Assembly: GCF_013201645.1 (NCBI RefSeq)
Contig: NZ_CP053842.1
Location: 1,488,001 to 1,552,000 of the forward strand
Source: Campylobacter corcagiensis
GTDB lineage: Bacteria; Campylobacterota; Campylobacteria; Campylobacterales; Campylobacteraceae
DNA length: 64,000 nucleotides
Reading direction: 5' to 3'
Numbering within the stretch: the first letter of the stretch is position 1; every line of letters starts with the position of its first letter. This document shows positions 43,428-52,676 of this stretch, one piece after another. The translations under genes were made by a program, and so were the position numbers. The notes beneath the pieces are model-generated. The model saw only the letters and a program-made list of their open reading frames with translations, was not told the DNA's origin and ran no database searches.

Positions 43428-44573
43428 ATGAACGAACTTTTAATTCTTATAACTTTAGCTTTTATTATATTCGCATCGCCTTATGTTGCAACTTTTATAA
43501 AGCTTCCTACATCTGCGACTGAGATTTTACTTGGTATTATTTTAGGAACTATTGGGCTTTTACCAGATAGCCAAAGCTTTAAAACAGTAGCTGATGTTGG
43601 GTTTTATTACCTTATGTTTTTAGCCGGGATGAAAGTAGACTTAAGAGTGCTTCTTAGAACTGATAAATTAACACTTAATAACACGCTTTTATTTTTAGCT
43701 GCATCATATGCTCTTGCTGGGCTTTTTATATATATTTTTAGTCTTAATCTTATATATTTAATAGTTCTTCCGATAATGAGTGTTGGAATTTTATCTACTC
43801 TTTATAAAGAGTATGGAAATGACACTAAATGGCTAAATACAGCGATGTTCGTAGGAGTTGTTGGAGAGGTTATAAGTATTGCTTTACTTACGGTTTTTGG
43901 TGCTTATATAGAAAATGGATTTGGCGTAAAGCTTTTTATAAATCTTGGCGCATTAATTGGTTTTTTAGTTGTTGTAGGGCTTATTTTTAGGTGGGTTGAT
44001 GTATTTTTTTGGTGGTTTCCAGATACAAAAAAAGCCCTTATGCCACAATTTGATAAAAACGAAAAAGATATCCGCTTGTCCATATCGCTTCTTTGTATTG
44101 TGATTGCTGTTATGATTATTTTAAAGCTTAAAATCGTCATTGGAGCCTTTATAGCAGGAATGTTTATACCTACTTTTTTTGGTTATAAAAAAGACCTTCC
44201 AGCTAAACTTGAAAGCTTTGGATTTGGATTTTTAGTTCCGATATTTTTTGCTTATATTGGTTCTACTGTAAATTTAAGCGTTCTTTTTAACCCTATAGTT
44301 GCAAAAAGCGTAGTGTTTTTAACGATTCTTATGCTTTTAATAAGAGTCGTGCCTGCTTTTGTATTTTACAAAGAGCTTCAAAGCATAAAAGAGGTTTTAC
44401 TCTATGGAGTTAGTTTGGGTATGCCTTTAACTCTACTCATCGCAACCGCAACCGTAGGATATGGCTCAGGATATATCGGAAGTGATGCTTACTACTCTAT
44501 GGTTTTAGCAAGTGTGCTTCAAGCTATAATATGTACTACTTTAATAAAAATTATATATGACTCAAAGATATAA
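43428..44573 (+). CDS. Monovalent cation:proton antiporter (CPA2/KefB type membrane domain)
   Basis: The 381-residue integral membrane protein has about 11-12 helices. Features: FIKLPTSATEILLGIILGTIGLLP (23-46), DVGFYYLMFLAGMKVDLRVL (with the Asp in the mid-helix), and a long region ending in VGYGSGYIGSDAYYSM. It has no RCK/TrkA-N C-terminal domain, unlike KefB/KefC. It starts one base after the upstream phosphoesterase stop, so the two are likely one operon with topA. Confidence 0.8.
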   Translation: MNELLILITLAFIIFASPYVATFIKLPTSATEILLGIILGTIGLLPDSQSFKTVADVGFYYLMFLAGMKVDLRVLLRTDKLTLNNTLLFLAASYALAGLFIYIFSLNLIYLIVLPIMSVGILSTLYKEYGNDTKWLNTAMFVGVVGEVISIALLTVFGAYIENGFGVKLFINLGALIGFLVVVGLIFRWVDVFFWWFPDTKKALMPQFDKNEKDIRLSISLLCIVIAVMIILKLKIVIGAFIAGMFIPTFFGYKKDLPAKLESFGFGFLVPIFFAYIGSTVNLSVLFNPIVAKSVVFLTILMLLIRVVPAFVFYKELQSIKEVLLYGVSLGMPLTLLIATATVGYGSGYIGSDAYYSMVLASVLQAIICTTLIKIIYDSKI

Positions 44574-44640
44574 ACTCCACTATACTAAACTTAAATTTTA
44601 GAAATTTATGATATTATAACTTTTTTATAAGGAGTAAACC

Positions 44641-45954
44641 ATGTCAAACACAGCAACTTTTACAGATAACAGAAACGGTAAGACTTATGAATTTCCTATA
44701 ATTGATGGCGAACTTGGTCCATCAGTGGTTGATATATCAAATTTTTACACCCAAACAGGTATGTTTACCCTTGATAAGGGCTATACTTCAACTGCCATGT
44801 GCAAATCAGCCATAACATATATAAATGGCGAAAAAGGTGAACTAAGACACCGTGGTTACGATATCGCATGGCTTGCTGAAAACAAAGTTTTTTTGGATGT
44901 AGTCCATCTTCTACTACACAAAAAACTTCCAAGCCAGAGCGAACTTGACGCTTTTAGAAAAAAACTAAAAACAAAATCTTTCATAAATGAAAGAATGTTA
45001 GGTCTTTTTAATGCTTTTCCAGATAAAGCCCATCCTATGGCAGTTTTACAAGCTTGCGTGGCAACACTTAGTGCTTACTACTCAAGAGATATGAACTATG
45101 ATGATCCGCATGAATACATGGAATTAGCTGAAAGATTGGTAGCAAAAATGCCAACTTTAGCAGCTTTTTACTACCGTCATGCTATGGGTTATCCGCTGAT
45201 TTATCCTGATTTAGATCGTGGATTTACAGAGAATTTTCTTTATATGATGAGAAGTTTTCCACACTCTCATGTTGATATAAGATCCATTGAAGTAAAAGCA
45301 TTAGATACTGTACTTATGCTTCATGCAGACCACGAACAAAACGCCTCAACCACGACTGTTAGAACAGTTGCATCAACCCACTCTCATCCATACTCATGTA
45401 TAAGTGCTGGAATCGGGGCTTTATGGGGGCATGCTCATGGCGGTGCAAACGAAAGCGTTGTTAGACAGCTTGAGGCTATTGGAAGCGTTGAAAATGTAGA
45501 TAAATACATAAAAAAAGCAAAAGATAAAGATGATCCATTTAGACTTATGGGCTTTGGTCATAGAGTTTATAAAAACTACGATCCAAGGGCAAAGGTTTTA
45601 AAAGGCTTAAGAGATAAGCTAGTAGATGAGCTTGATATTGATTCAAATTTAATCAAAATAGCAAATAGAATAGAAAAAATAGCTCTTGAAGATGAGTATT
45701 TTGTAAGTAGAAATTTATATCCAAATGTTGATTTTAACTCAGGACTTATCCTAAAAGCCCTAAATATACCAACTGATATGTTTGCTGTGATGTTTGTCAT
45801 CGGCAGAGCTCCTGGCTGGATGGCACAGTGGATGGAACTAAAAGAGCAAGGAAACATGAAAATAGTTCGCCCAAGACAGCTTTACATAGGACCTAAAATA
45901 GGTTGCGAAGAAAATACTTCTAAAAATGACATCGAGTACTCAGGAAAACAGTAA
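44641..45954 (+). CDS. gltA: Citrate synthase
   Basis: The 437-residue citrate synthase is of the type II (hexameric) class. Motifs: RHRGYDIAWLAE (about 76), the HADHEQNASTTTVR and SHPYSCISAGIGALWGHAHGGANE around residues 230-275 (His/Asp active site), and GFGHRVYKNYDPRAKVLK (about 308) for CoA. It feeds the oxidative TCA steps. RBS AAGGAGT precedes ATG. It is coupled to cysQ through TAATG overlap. Confidence 0.95.
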   Translation: MSNTATFTDNRNGKTYEFPIIDGELGPSVVDISNFYTQTGMFTLDKGYTSTAMCKSAITYINGEKGELRHRGYDIAWLAENKVFLDVVHLLLHKKLPSQSELDAFRKKLKTKSFINERMLGLFNAFPDKAHPMAVLQACVATLSAYYSRDMNYDDPHEYMELAERLVAKMPTLAAFYYRHAMGYPLIYPDLDRGFTENFLYMMRSFPHSHVDIRSIEVKALDTVLMLHADHEQNASTTTVRTVASTHSHPYSCISAGIGALWGHAHGGANESVVRQLEAIGSVENVDKYIKKAKDKDDPFRLMGFGHRVYKNYDPRAKVLKGLRDKLVDELDIDSNLIKIANRIEKIALEDEYFVSRNLYPNVDFNSGLILKALNIPTDMFAVMFVIGRAPGWMAQWMELKEQGNMKIVRPRQLYIGPKIGCEENTSKNDIEYSGKQ

Positions 45955-46718
45955 TGGAGCCTTTAGAAATTGCAGTAAGGGCGGCAAAAAAAGCTAGTAA
46001 AGAGATTTTAAAACATTATGATAATTTTGAAATTTATACAAAAGAAGATAAAAGCCCTTTAACTACAGCTGACCTTGCTGCAAATGAAGCATTAGTTAAA
46101 GAACTAAGTAAAACAGGCGTTAAAATTTGCTCTGAAGAGAGCATTTTAGGAGATGATGAAAGGGTAAAAGAAGAGCAGTTTTGGCTAGTCGATCCACTTG
46201 ATGGCACAAAAGAATTTATAGCTCAAAATGATGAGTTTTGCGTTTGTATTGCTCTTATAAAAAGTGGTCGCCCAATACTTAGCGTTATAGCTATTCCGTG
46301 TAAAGACGAAATTTTTTATAGCGGTGGCGGCAAAGTAGTTTATAGAAATGGTGAAATTTTAAAGCCAAAAGATAAAACGCTAAATCTTTTTTTGATGGGA
46401 AAACATGGCTCAAGCAAAAAAAGAGAGGAATTTGCTAAGAAATTTGGCTTTGAAATTAAGGCTATAGGCTCTGCGATTAAATTTTGCCGTATCACTGAAA
46501 ATTTGGCTAGCACTTATGCAAGACTTGGACCATCTTCGCTTTGGGACATCGCAGCTGGGGATTTTTTAGTAGAACAAAGTGGTGGCGTTACGATAGATCT
46601 TACCACTATGGAAAAGCCACTCTACAACCGCCCTACTTTGATAAATAATCCTTACTTAGTTGTGGATAAAAACCATGTAGAAAATTTAGATAAATATTTA
46701 GAGTTTTTTAAAGATTAA
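45954..46718 (+). CDS. cysQ: 3'(2'),5'-bisphosphate nucleotidase CysQ
   Basis: The 254-residue magnesium-dependent phosphatase of the inositol monophosphatase fold has the metal motif WLVDPLDGTKEF (about 76-87), the upstream SPLTTADLAAN and Glu-Glu (SEES), and LWDIAAGDFLVEQSGG (about 196) at the end. It recycles 3'-phosphoadenosine 5'-phosphate from sulfate assimilation. Its ATG overlaps the gltA stop. Ends before a large hairpin. Confidence 0.85.
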   Translation: MEPLEIAVRAAKKASKEILKHYDNFEIYTKEDKSPLTTADLAANEALVKELSKTGVKICSEESILGDDERVKEEQFWLVDPLDGTKEFIAQNDEFCVCIALIKSGRPILSVIAIPCKDEIFYSGGGKVVYRNGEILKPKDKTLNLFLMGKHGSSKKREEFAKKFGFEIKAIGSAIKFCRITENLASTYARLGPSSLWDIAAGDFLVEQSGGVTIDLTTMEKPLYNRPTLINNPYLVVDKNHVENLDKYLEFFKD

Positions 46719-46756
46719 CTCCAAATTTTGTTATAAATTTTAAGCATATTAAATTT

Positions 46757-46817
46757 AGTGTGAAATTTATTAGTTTTCATAGATCAAAAACCATAAATTT
46801 ACTAAAAATTTCACACT
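46757..46817 (+). terminator. Long hairpin after cysQ
   Basis: The arms AGTGTGAAATTT (46757-46768) and AAATTTCACACT (46806-46817) are perfect complements. Five more pairs (TTAGT / ACTAA) extend the stem past a one-base bulge, with a 26-base loop. T-rich sequence (TTTATTTTT) follows on the plus strand. It ends cysQ and separates it from the convergent cyclophilin gene. Confidence 0.65.
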
Positions 46818-46838
46818 TTTATTTTTAAGTTAAATCTC

Positions 46839-47363
46839 CTACTCTATAACCTCAGCTGAGATTATTTTGATCTCATCTATTGGTCTATCTTTTTTATCTG
46901 TTTTAGTGTTTTCTATTTTTCTAACGATGTCCATACCGTCTATAACTTCACCAAATATCGTATGATAGCCATTTAGCCACGAAGTAGGATTAAAAGTTAT
47001 GAAAAACTGACTGCCATTTGTATTACGCCCAGCATTTGCCATCGCTAAAAGCCCAGCCTTATCAAAAGTTAGCTTTGATTCAAACTCATCTTCAAAATCC
47101 TTACCCCAAATGCTCTTGCCACCCGTTCCACTGCCTGTTGGATCGCCACCTTGCATCATAAAACCTTTTATTACTCTATGAAAGATAACTCCATCATAGT
47201 AGCCATTTTTAGCGTGTGTTTTAAAATTTAAAGCCGCTTTTGGTGCTGCATCATCATATATCTTTAGTTTGATATCGCCTTGATTAGTTTTTAAAACAAC
47301 TTCTGAAGCAAAAACTACTGAACAAGCCAAAGAAAAACTTAAAACTAGCTTTTTTATCACCAC
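46839..47363 (-). CDS. ppiA: Periplasmic cyclophilin-type peptidyl-prolyl isomerase
   Basis: The 174-residue protein has a signal peptide (MVIKKLVLSFSLACSVVFA) and a cyclophilin domain with YDGVIFHRVIKGFMMQGGDP (catalytic Arg in FHRV, about 60), ANAGRNTNGSQFFITF (about 110) and HTIFGEVIDGMDIV. It is the compact secreted type like PpiA. The ATG at 47363 is preceded by TAAGGAGAAGTG. Single gene. Confidence 0.88.
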   Translation of the reverse strand: MVIKKLVLSFSLACSVVFASEVVLKTNQGDIKLKIYDDAAPKAALNFKTHAKNGYYDGVIFHRVIKGFMMQGGDPTGSGTGGKSIWGKDFEDEFESKLTFDKAGLLAMANAGRNTNGSQFFITFNPTSWLNGYHTIFGEVIDGMDIVRKIENTKTDKKDRPIDEIKIISAEVIE

Positions 47364-47424
47364 TTCTCCTTAAAATTTAGATAAAATTAAGATAATTATA
47401 TTTAAATTAATTAAACAAAAAAGC

Positions 47425-47460
47425 GTTATTATTTTAATATATATTTAAGTAAATAATAGC
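47425..47460. promoter_or_regulatory. Imperfect inverted repeat upstream of modE (candidate ModE operator)
   Basis: GTTATTATTT (47425-47434) pairs with AAATAATAGC (47451-47460), 9 of 10 matching, with 16 bases between them containing TTAATATATATTTAAG. It ends 21 bases before modE, positioned for autoregulation, and the spacing of AT-rich inverted half-sites resembles the layout of ModE sites. Confidence 0.4.
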
Positions 47461-47481
47461 TAAAATCACAAGGAGTAAAAA

Positions 47482-48264
47482 ATGGAATTGATTTCAGATT
47501 TTATCATCAGACAAAACGGAGATGATATGCTGATTAAAAAGCGTATTAAGCTTCTTAAAGAGATAGAAAAAACAGGTTCTATCTTAAAAGCAGCAAAAGA
47601 GATACCAATGAGCTATAAATCAGCATGGGATGCGATAGATGCTATAAATAATCTATCGCCAAAACCAGTCTTAGATCGTCAAGCAGGCGGTCGAAAGGGT
47701 GGTGGAAGTAAGCTAACCAAGTATGGTAAAAGCTTAGTTAATATGTATGAAAAAATTGAAAAAATTCAATCTGAGTTTTTAAAGTTTATATCCAAAAATA
47801 CAGATATAAATTTGGGCGAGATATCGAATTTAGAAAGGATTGCGATGCAAATAAGTGCAAGAAATGTATTTTTAGGTAAGGTTTTAAGCATTAAAAACGA
47901 TGCTGTAAACTCAAATGTAGTTGTAGAACTAAATGGTGGGGCTAAAATTTCGTCAACTATCACCACAACTTCAGCAAAAAATTTAGAGTTAAAAGAGGAT
48001 CTTGAAGTAAAAGCTATCATCAAATCAAGCTCAGTTATGATAGCAAAAGATGAAAACATTACTATAAGCGCAAGAAATATAATAAAAGGTGAAATTGTAG
48101 AAATTTCAAAAGGTGAAGTAAATGCTGAAGTTCGTCTTAATATCGGCAAAAATCAAATTTTAACCTCTGTTATAACGCTAAATTCAGTAGAAAGACTTGG
48201 ACTAAAGGTAGGCGAAATAGCCTTTGGCGTTATCAAATCAAGTGAAATAATGATAGGGCTTTAG
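47482..48264 (+). CDS. modE: Molybdate-responsive transcriptional regulator ModE
   Basis: The 260-residue regulator has an N-terminal winged helix (residues 15-85; ISDFIIRQNG, EKTGSILKAAKEIPMSYKSAWDAIDAINN) and two Mop (TOBE) domains that bind molybdate: SARNVFLGKVLSI...(about 130-195) and SARNIIKGEIVEI... (about 197-260). It senses molybdate and controls mod and molybdoenzyme genes. First of five overlapping genes. RBS AAGGAGT precedes ATG. Confidence 0.93.
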   Translation: MELISDFIIRQNGDDMLIKKRIKLLKEIEKTGSILKAAKEIPMSYKSAWDAIDAINNLSPKPVLDRQAGGRKGGGSKLTKYGKSLVNMYEKIEKIQSEFLKFISKNTDINLGEISNLERIAMQISARNVFLGKVLSIKNDAVNSNVVVELNGGAKISSTITTTSAKNLELKEDLEVKAIIKSSSVMIAKDENITISARNIIKGEIVEISKGEVNAEVRLNIGKNQILTSVITLNSVERLGLKVGEIAFGVIKSSEIMIGL

Positions 48265-48306
48265 GAATTTAGATAGAAATTAAATTTATTAAATAAAGGA
48301 GAAAAT

Positions 48307-49038
48307 ATGAGAAAATTGATTATCTTAGCACTAAGCGTTTTAGCAATAAACGCAGCTGAAATCAGAGTTGCAGCGGCTGCAAACATTGGGTATGTATTTG
48401 ATGAGCTTAGGGCTGAGTTTTTAAAAGATCGCCCAAATGATAAGATAGAAGCTACTTTAGGAAGTAGTGGAAAGCTTGTCGCTCAGATCAAAGCAGGAGC
48501 TGATTATGCGATATTTATGGCTGCAAATATGGACTTTGCTCAAGGTGTTTATGAAGATGGCTTAGCTACTGCTCCAGCTGAAATTTACACTAGAGGCGTT
48601 TTAGTATCTTTTAGTACTACTCCAAAAAAATGGGATGAGAATTTAGAGTATCTAAAAGATAAAAATATACAAAAAATCGCTATAGCAAACAACAAAACTG
48701 CTCCTTATGGAATCGCTGCTTATGAGGCTTTTGGAAAAGCTGGCGTTTTAAATGATATAGAAAATAAGCTAGTTCAAGCTGATAGCGTAGGAAATGTGTT
48801 GCCACTTACAATAGCTCAAGCTGATGTAGGTTTTATGCCTAGATCTGGTCTTGTTGGCAAAGATGAGTATAAAGAGGGTGAGCATTTTGTAAATGTTGCT
48901 GAAAACCTTTATACACCGCTTGATCAAGGTATGGTTATTTTAAACAAATACAAAGATGATGAACTAACAAATGCGTTTTATAACTTCTTAAAAAGCGATA
49001 AAGCAAAAGAAATTTTCTTAAAAAATGGCTACAAATAA
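48307..49038 (+). CDS. modA: Molybdate ABC transporter substrate-binding protein ModA
   Basis: The 243-residue periplasmic protein has a signal peptide (MRKLIILALSVLAINAAE) and the ModA motifs RVAAAANIGYVFDEL, TLGSSGKLVAQIKAGADYAIFMAAN (residues about 56-80, contacting the oxyanion) and NNKTAPYGIAAYEA. It delivers molybdate (possibly tungstate) to ModBC. Follows modE at 42 bases. Overlaps the next gene by 14 bases. Confidence 0.93.
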   Translation: MRKLIILALSVLAINAAEIRVAAAANIGYVFDELRAEFLKDRPNDKIEATLGSSGKLVAQIKAGADYAIFMAANMDFAQGVYEDGLATAPAEIYTRGVLVSFSTTPKKWDENLEYLKDKNIQKIAIANNKTAPYGIAAYEAFGKAGVLNDIENKLVQADSVGNVLPLTIAQADVGFMPRSGLVGKDEYKEGEHFVNVAENLYTPLDQGMVILNKYKDDELTNAFYNFLKSDKAKEIFLKNGYK

Positions 49039-49411
49039 GATAGAAGCAAAAATCATTGCTTTAAAAAATAGCGATGATATTTTTAGGGTGGATTTGGAGA
49101 CAAAAAGCGGGGTAAAACTCGCTTTAGTCTGCCTTAACTGCGAGAAAAATATAGGAGATGTTATACTAGTTGGCATAAACCCTACAAATGTCGCTATATC
49201 TAAAAAAATAGAAAATTTAAGCATATCAAATCAAATTCCAGCACAAATTTCAAGCATAGAAAATGGCGAAGTTTTAACCAAAATTTCTGCTAAATTTGAA
49301 GAGCGTGAAATTTGTGCTATTATCACCAGAACCTCATCTGATAAGTTAGGCTTAAAAGCTAATGAAAACGCTATTTTTCTAATCAAATCAACGGATATGT
49401 TTATAGTATGA
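49025..49411 (+). CDS. Molybdenum-pterin/molybdate-binding protein (Mop/TOBE)
   Basis: The 128-residue protein contains two Mop/TOBE-like domains: [24 protein letters not shown] (about 4-27, continuing to [12 protein letters not shown]) and [22 protein letters not shown] (about 70-91). It has no DNA-binding or ABC domain and so is a stand-alone molybdate carrier/storage module. It starts in modA and overlaps modB by 4. A Mop-like gene in this position is also seen in C. jejuni mod loci. Confidence 0.8.
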   Translation: MATNKIEAKIIALKNSDDIFRVDLETKSGVKLALVCLNCEKNIGDVILVGINPTNVAISKKIENLSISNQIPAQISSIENGEVLTKISAKFEEREICAIITRTSSDKLGLKANENAIFLIKSTDMFIV

Positions 49412-50097
49412 TAGAACTTTTTTCAAGTATAAATTTCACTCCATTTTATGTGTCGTTTAAGCTAGCTTTTATTACGACGATAGTTTTGTTTTTTGCTGTG
49501 ATGCCGCTTGCTTGGTGTCTAAGCCAAAGCAAAAGCCACCTAAAGCCATTTGTAGAAACACTTGCTGCTTTGCCTTTGGTTTTACCGCCAACGGTTATGG
49601 GTTTTTATATACTTTTTGCTTTTTCTAAAAACTCGCCACTTGGAGCGTTTTTAGAACAAACATTTGGCATTAGTTTTGTTTTTACATTTTCAGGACTTGT
49701 GTTTGCTAGTTGTATCTACTCGCTACCTTTTATGTTTCAGCCACTTTTATCAGGATTTGAAAGCCTTAATAAAAACCTACTAGAAGCATCTTATCTAAGT
49801 GGCAAGAGCAAATTTGCTACTCTTTTTTTAATAGTTTTGCCTAACATAAAGCCATCTATTTTAACAGCATTAGTCATAACTTTTGCACACACAGTTGGAG
49901 AATTTGGCATTGTGTTAATGATAGGTGGAAGCATTGATGGAGAGACAAAGGTTGCAAGTATTGCTATTTATGAATTTGCTGAACTGCTTGACTTTAAATC
50001 AGCTCATGTTTATAGTCTTATAATGCTTGCGATGAGCTTTTTAGTACTTTTTGTAGTATATTTCTTTAACCAAAAGGCAAAAAATGCTAGAAGTTGA
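49408..50097 (+). CDS. modB: Molybdate ABC transporter permease ModB
   Basis: The 229-residue polytopic inner-membrane permease has about five or six helices. It has the ABC-permease EAA-type loop [50 protein letters not shown] (about 128-177), typical of ModB. It forms the channel with ModC. Start ATG 49408 overlaps the previous gene; its end overlaps modC by 14. Confidence 0.93.
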   Translation: MIELFSSINFTPFYVSFKLAFITTIVLFFAVMPLAWCLSQSKSHLKPFVETLAALPLVLPPTVMGFYILFAFSKNSPLGAFLEQTFGISFVFTFSGLVFASCIYSLPFMFQPLLSGFESLNKNLLEASYLSGKSKFATLFLIVLPNIKPSILTALVITFAHTVGEFGIVLMIGGSIDGETKVASIAIYEFAELLDFKSAHVYSLIMLAMSFLVLFVVYFFNQKAKNARS

Positions 50098-50929
50098 TAT
50101 CAAAAAGCCACTTTTTGGTGTAAATGGTCTTATAAATTTAGAGGCAAATTTTAGCCTTAAAAAGGGTGAATTTTTAGCCCTAGCAGGAGTTAGCGGAAGC
50201 GGTAAAACAACTATACTTAGATGCTTAGCTGGTTTAGAAAAAAGCAAAGGAACTATAAAAGTTGGTGGCAAAATTTGGCAAGATGAGAGAAATTTCTTAC
50301 CGCCACAAAAACGAAAAATAGGCTTTGTTTTTCAAGATTATGCTCTGTTTGAAAATTTAACCGTTGAGAAAAACCTACTATTTGCAAACAAAAATTATGC
50401 CCTTTGTGATAAGCTTTTAGAGCTTTTGGATTTAGGTGAGTTAAAAAAGAGATATCCTACAAATTTAAGCGGTGGGCAAAAACAGCGTGTTGCTTTAGGT
50501 AGAGCGATGATGAGAGAGCCTGAGATTTTGCTACTTGATGAGCCTCTTTCAGCACTTGATCCAAATTTGCGTATCAAACTTCAAGATGAAATTTTAAAAA
50601 TTCATAAAGAATTTGGCACAACTTCTATCATAGTAAGTCATAGCCCAAGTGAAATTTATAAGCTTGCAACTCATATGATAGAGATAGAAAATGGCAAAAT
50701 CATAAAAAGCGGAAGCCCTAAGGAGCTACTTTTAAAAACAAGTGGTAGCCAGAAATTTTCATTTTCAGCTACAGTAGTTGAGCTAAAAGAGGTTGATAAT
50801 ATCTGCATAGCTACGATATCTTTTGGGCATCAAATAACGCAAGTTATCGTATCTGATGCTAGAAATTTAAAAGTTGGCGATACGGTAAATGTAAGCACAA
50901 AAGCCTTTAACTTACTTATAAATTCATAA
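50084..50929 (+). CDS. modC: Molybdate ABC transporter ATP-binding protein ModC
   Basis: The 281-residue ATPase has Walker [10 protein letters not shown] (about 36-44), Q-loop FVFQDYALF, signature [14 protein letters not shown] (about 127), Walker [13 protein letters not shown] and a C-terminal TOBE-like domain (about 220-280, [19 protein letters not shown]). It drives molybdate import. Last of the mod genes, followed by an independent promoter. Confidence 0.93.
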   Translation: MLEVDIKKPLFGVNGLINLEANFSLKKGEFLALAGVSGSGKTTILRCLAGLEKSKGTIKVGGKIWQDERNFLPPQKRKIGFVFQDYALFENLTVEKNLLFANKNYALCDKLLELLDLGELKKRYPTNLSGGQKQRVALGRAMMREPEILLLDEPLSALDPNLRIKLQDEILKIHKEFGTTSIIVSHSPSEIYKLATHMIEIENGKIIKSGSPKELLLKTSGSQKFSFSATVVELKEVDNICIATISFGHQITQVIVSDARNLKVGDTVNVSTKAFNLLINS

Positions 50930-50937
50930 AATTTCAG

Positions 50938-50943
50938 TATAAT
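50938..50943 (+). promoter_or_regulatory. -10 box of the nicotinamidase-like gene
   Basis: TATAAT in TCAGTATAATCTC lies 21 bases before the TTG start, with AAAGGA in the short leader. Confidence 0.65.
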
Positions 50944-50964
50944 CTCACCAAAAAAGGATAAATT

Positions 50965-51492
50965 TTGAAAAAACTTTTAATCGTTGTAGACTATCAAAAT
51001 GACTTTGTAGATGGAGCTTTAGGTTTTAGTGGGGCTGACAAACTAGAAAGCATTATAGAAGAAAAAATCAAAACCTACGAAGCAAACAGTGATGATATAG
51101 TATTTACTCTTGATACTCATGATGAAAATTACAAAGACACTGAAGAGGGTAAATGGCTGCCAACTCCACATGTTATAAAAGGCACAAAAGGGCATGAAAT
51201 TTATGGCTCTATAGCAAAATATGCTAAAAATCATCCCTGTATAGAAAAACCAACATTTGCAAGTTCTAAGCTTTTAAAATTTATAGAAAGCAAACCTTAC
51301 ACATACAATGAGATCGAACTTTGTGGGCTAGTGAGTTCTATTTGTGTTACATCAAATGCCATCATAGCAAAGGCTGCAAATCCAAACGCTAGAATCGTTG
51401 TAGATACAAAAGCGACTGATTCATACGATAAAGAGATGGAAAAAAAGTGCTTTGAAGTGCTAAATCACCTACACATTGAAACAAGAAAATAA
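50965..51492 (+). CDS. Isochorismatase-family cysteine hydrolase (nicotinamidase-like)
   Basis: The 175-residue cytoplasmic hydrolase has the catalytic Asp in LIVVDYQNDFVDGAL (residues 5-19), a metal-site-like segment TLDTHDENY, and the nucleophile Cys in LCGLVSSICVTSNAI (about 124-138). This is the family pattern of PncA (nicotinamide to nicotinate). With pncB in this window it could support NAD salvage, but other isochorismatase-like activities are possible. TTG start at 50965 with AAGGATAAATT upstream. Confidence 0.75.
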   Translation: MKKLLIVVDYQNDFVDGALGFSGADKLESIIEEKIKTYEANSDDIVFTLDTHDENYKDTEEGKWLPTPHVIKGTKGHEIYGSIAKYAKNHPCIEKPTFASSKLLKFIESKPYTYNEIELCGLVSSICVTSNAIIAKAANPNARIVVDTKATDSYDKEMEKKCFEVLNHLHIETRK

Positions 51493-51536
51493 AATTTATT
51501 AAATTTGGGCTAAATTTAATAAAATCTAGCCCTAAA

Positions 51537-51556
51537 AGATAGCTTTAAAGCTATCT
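51537..51556. terminator. Bidirectional terminator
   Basis: A perfect 20-bp palindrome centred on TTTAAA (stem AGATAGCTT / AAGCTATCT) lies between the convergent hydrolase and DUF981-type genes, with AAAA and TAAAATTT flanks. Confidence 0.8.
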
Positions 51557-51561
51557 AAAAT

Positions 51562-52245
51562 TTACATATAGCTTCCATCAGGTTGCGGGAAAAATCCTAC
51601 ATGACTATAAAATACAGTAAATGCAAGCATTATCCATAAAATTCCAAGGCACCAAATAAACACCCCAGCAAATTTAGCTACGCAGCTGTTTCTTAAAGCA
51701 AATGGAGCAAGGATAGCACCAACTCCAGTTCCTGCATACAAAAACGCTACAAAAAGAGGCTCTAATAAATTTCCAGCTAAAAGTCTAGCGATAGGCTCTA
51801 TCGTAGGCGGTCTCCACATACCAAAATGAAGTCCAGCAATGCCAAACAAAATAAGCCCAAATCCACCAATTGCACCTATGTATAAAATCGGTCTAAGAGT
51901 GCTAATGATGTGTGAGTTTTTATCTTCTTTGCATCTATCTGATATGAGAATAGCCAAACCAATAATAAAAGTAAGAGTTCCATAAAATGCACTAGGTTCT
52001 CCAAAAGTTATGTTATCAACAGTGCAACAAAACGCTCCAGGAACCTCTTTTAAAGGCCAAGTTAGCATCATAGAAAAACCAGAAATCGCTAAAAATAACC
52101 CAAGCATCACAAAGGCAAAACCCCAGCCTAAGAAGTTTTTTTGCTTATTAAACGCAAGTTCTTTGCCAAACATAACGCTAAAAATCATAATAATACCAAC
52201 AACCAATGCCATTGTGGTATTATAAGTTACTCCTTGATCAAGCAT
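51562..52245 (-). CDS. DUF981-type membrane protein
   Basis: This 227-residue inner-membrane protein has about seven hydrophobic segments (10-25, 38-60, 85-102, 116-135, 153-172, 180-197, 198-215). It has the conserved-looking loop GAFCCTVDNITFGEPSAFYGTLTF (Cys-Cys at about 72-73) and the ending FYSHVGFFPQPDGSYM. It resembles DUF981 proteins, which have no known function. An unusual feature is the Cys pair and the LHFGMWRPP loop. The upstream gene encodes another small membrane protein, overlapping by 19 bases. Confidence 0.65.
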   Translation of the reverse strand: MLDQGVTYNTTMALVVGIIMIFSVMFGKELAFNKQKNFLGWGFAFVMLGLFLAISGFSMMLTWPLKEVPGAFCCTVDNITFGEPSAFYGTLTFIIGLAILISDRCKEDKNSHIISTLRPILYIGAIGGFGLILFGIAGLHFGMWRPPTIEPIARLLAGNLLEPLFVAFLYAGTGVGAILAPFALRNSCVAKFAGVFIWCLGILWIMLAFTVFYSHVGFFPQPDGSYM

Positions 52246-52496
52246 GAAGTCTCCTTATTTGATAGTAGCATCTCTTTAATGCTCATAACTGCAACACTTA
52301 TAGTAAAAGTAATGCACCAAATCAGTGCTGCGATATCTTCGCCTACTGAACTTGACGAGATAAACCAAATAATAAGCCCTAAAATAACGCCAATTATAAG
52401 CGTAAAAATAGTAACTTTCGTTAGAAATTTAGAATAGATCTCTATCTTTTCATCACTATTTTTAAAAACGGCTTTAATAGTTTTAAAAAACACCAT
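52227..52496 (-). CDS. Small membrane protein, 89 residues
   Basis: This protein of two hydrophobic helices (about 30-50 and 56-75) with a charged N-terminus (IKAVFKNSDEKIEIY) is not recognised. It precedes and overlaps the DUF981-type gene, whose RBS (GGAG) is inside this frame, so the two products may form a complex. A possible ribosome site AGAAAGGAGAT precedes the start at 52496. Confidence 0.6.
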   Translation of the reverse strand: MVFFKTIKAVFKNSDEKIEIYSKFLTKVTIFTLIIGVILGLIIWFISSSSVGEDIAALIWCITFTISVAVMSIKEMLLSNKETSCLIKE

Positions 52497-52676
52497 ATCT
52501 CCTTTCTAGTTTAAAAACTAAGTTAAATTGATACAGATTTATTATATGGTTAATTTCATAACGCATAGTAAAAAAATTATGAAAATATAACTTTATCATG
52601 AAATTTTAATGAAATTTAGTACTATTAATCCTAAATTTAATAGCTTAAAATTTCCTAAAAATGGAGAGTATTAAAT

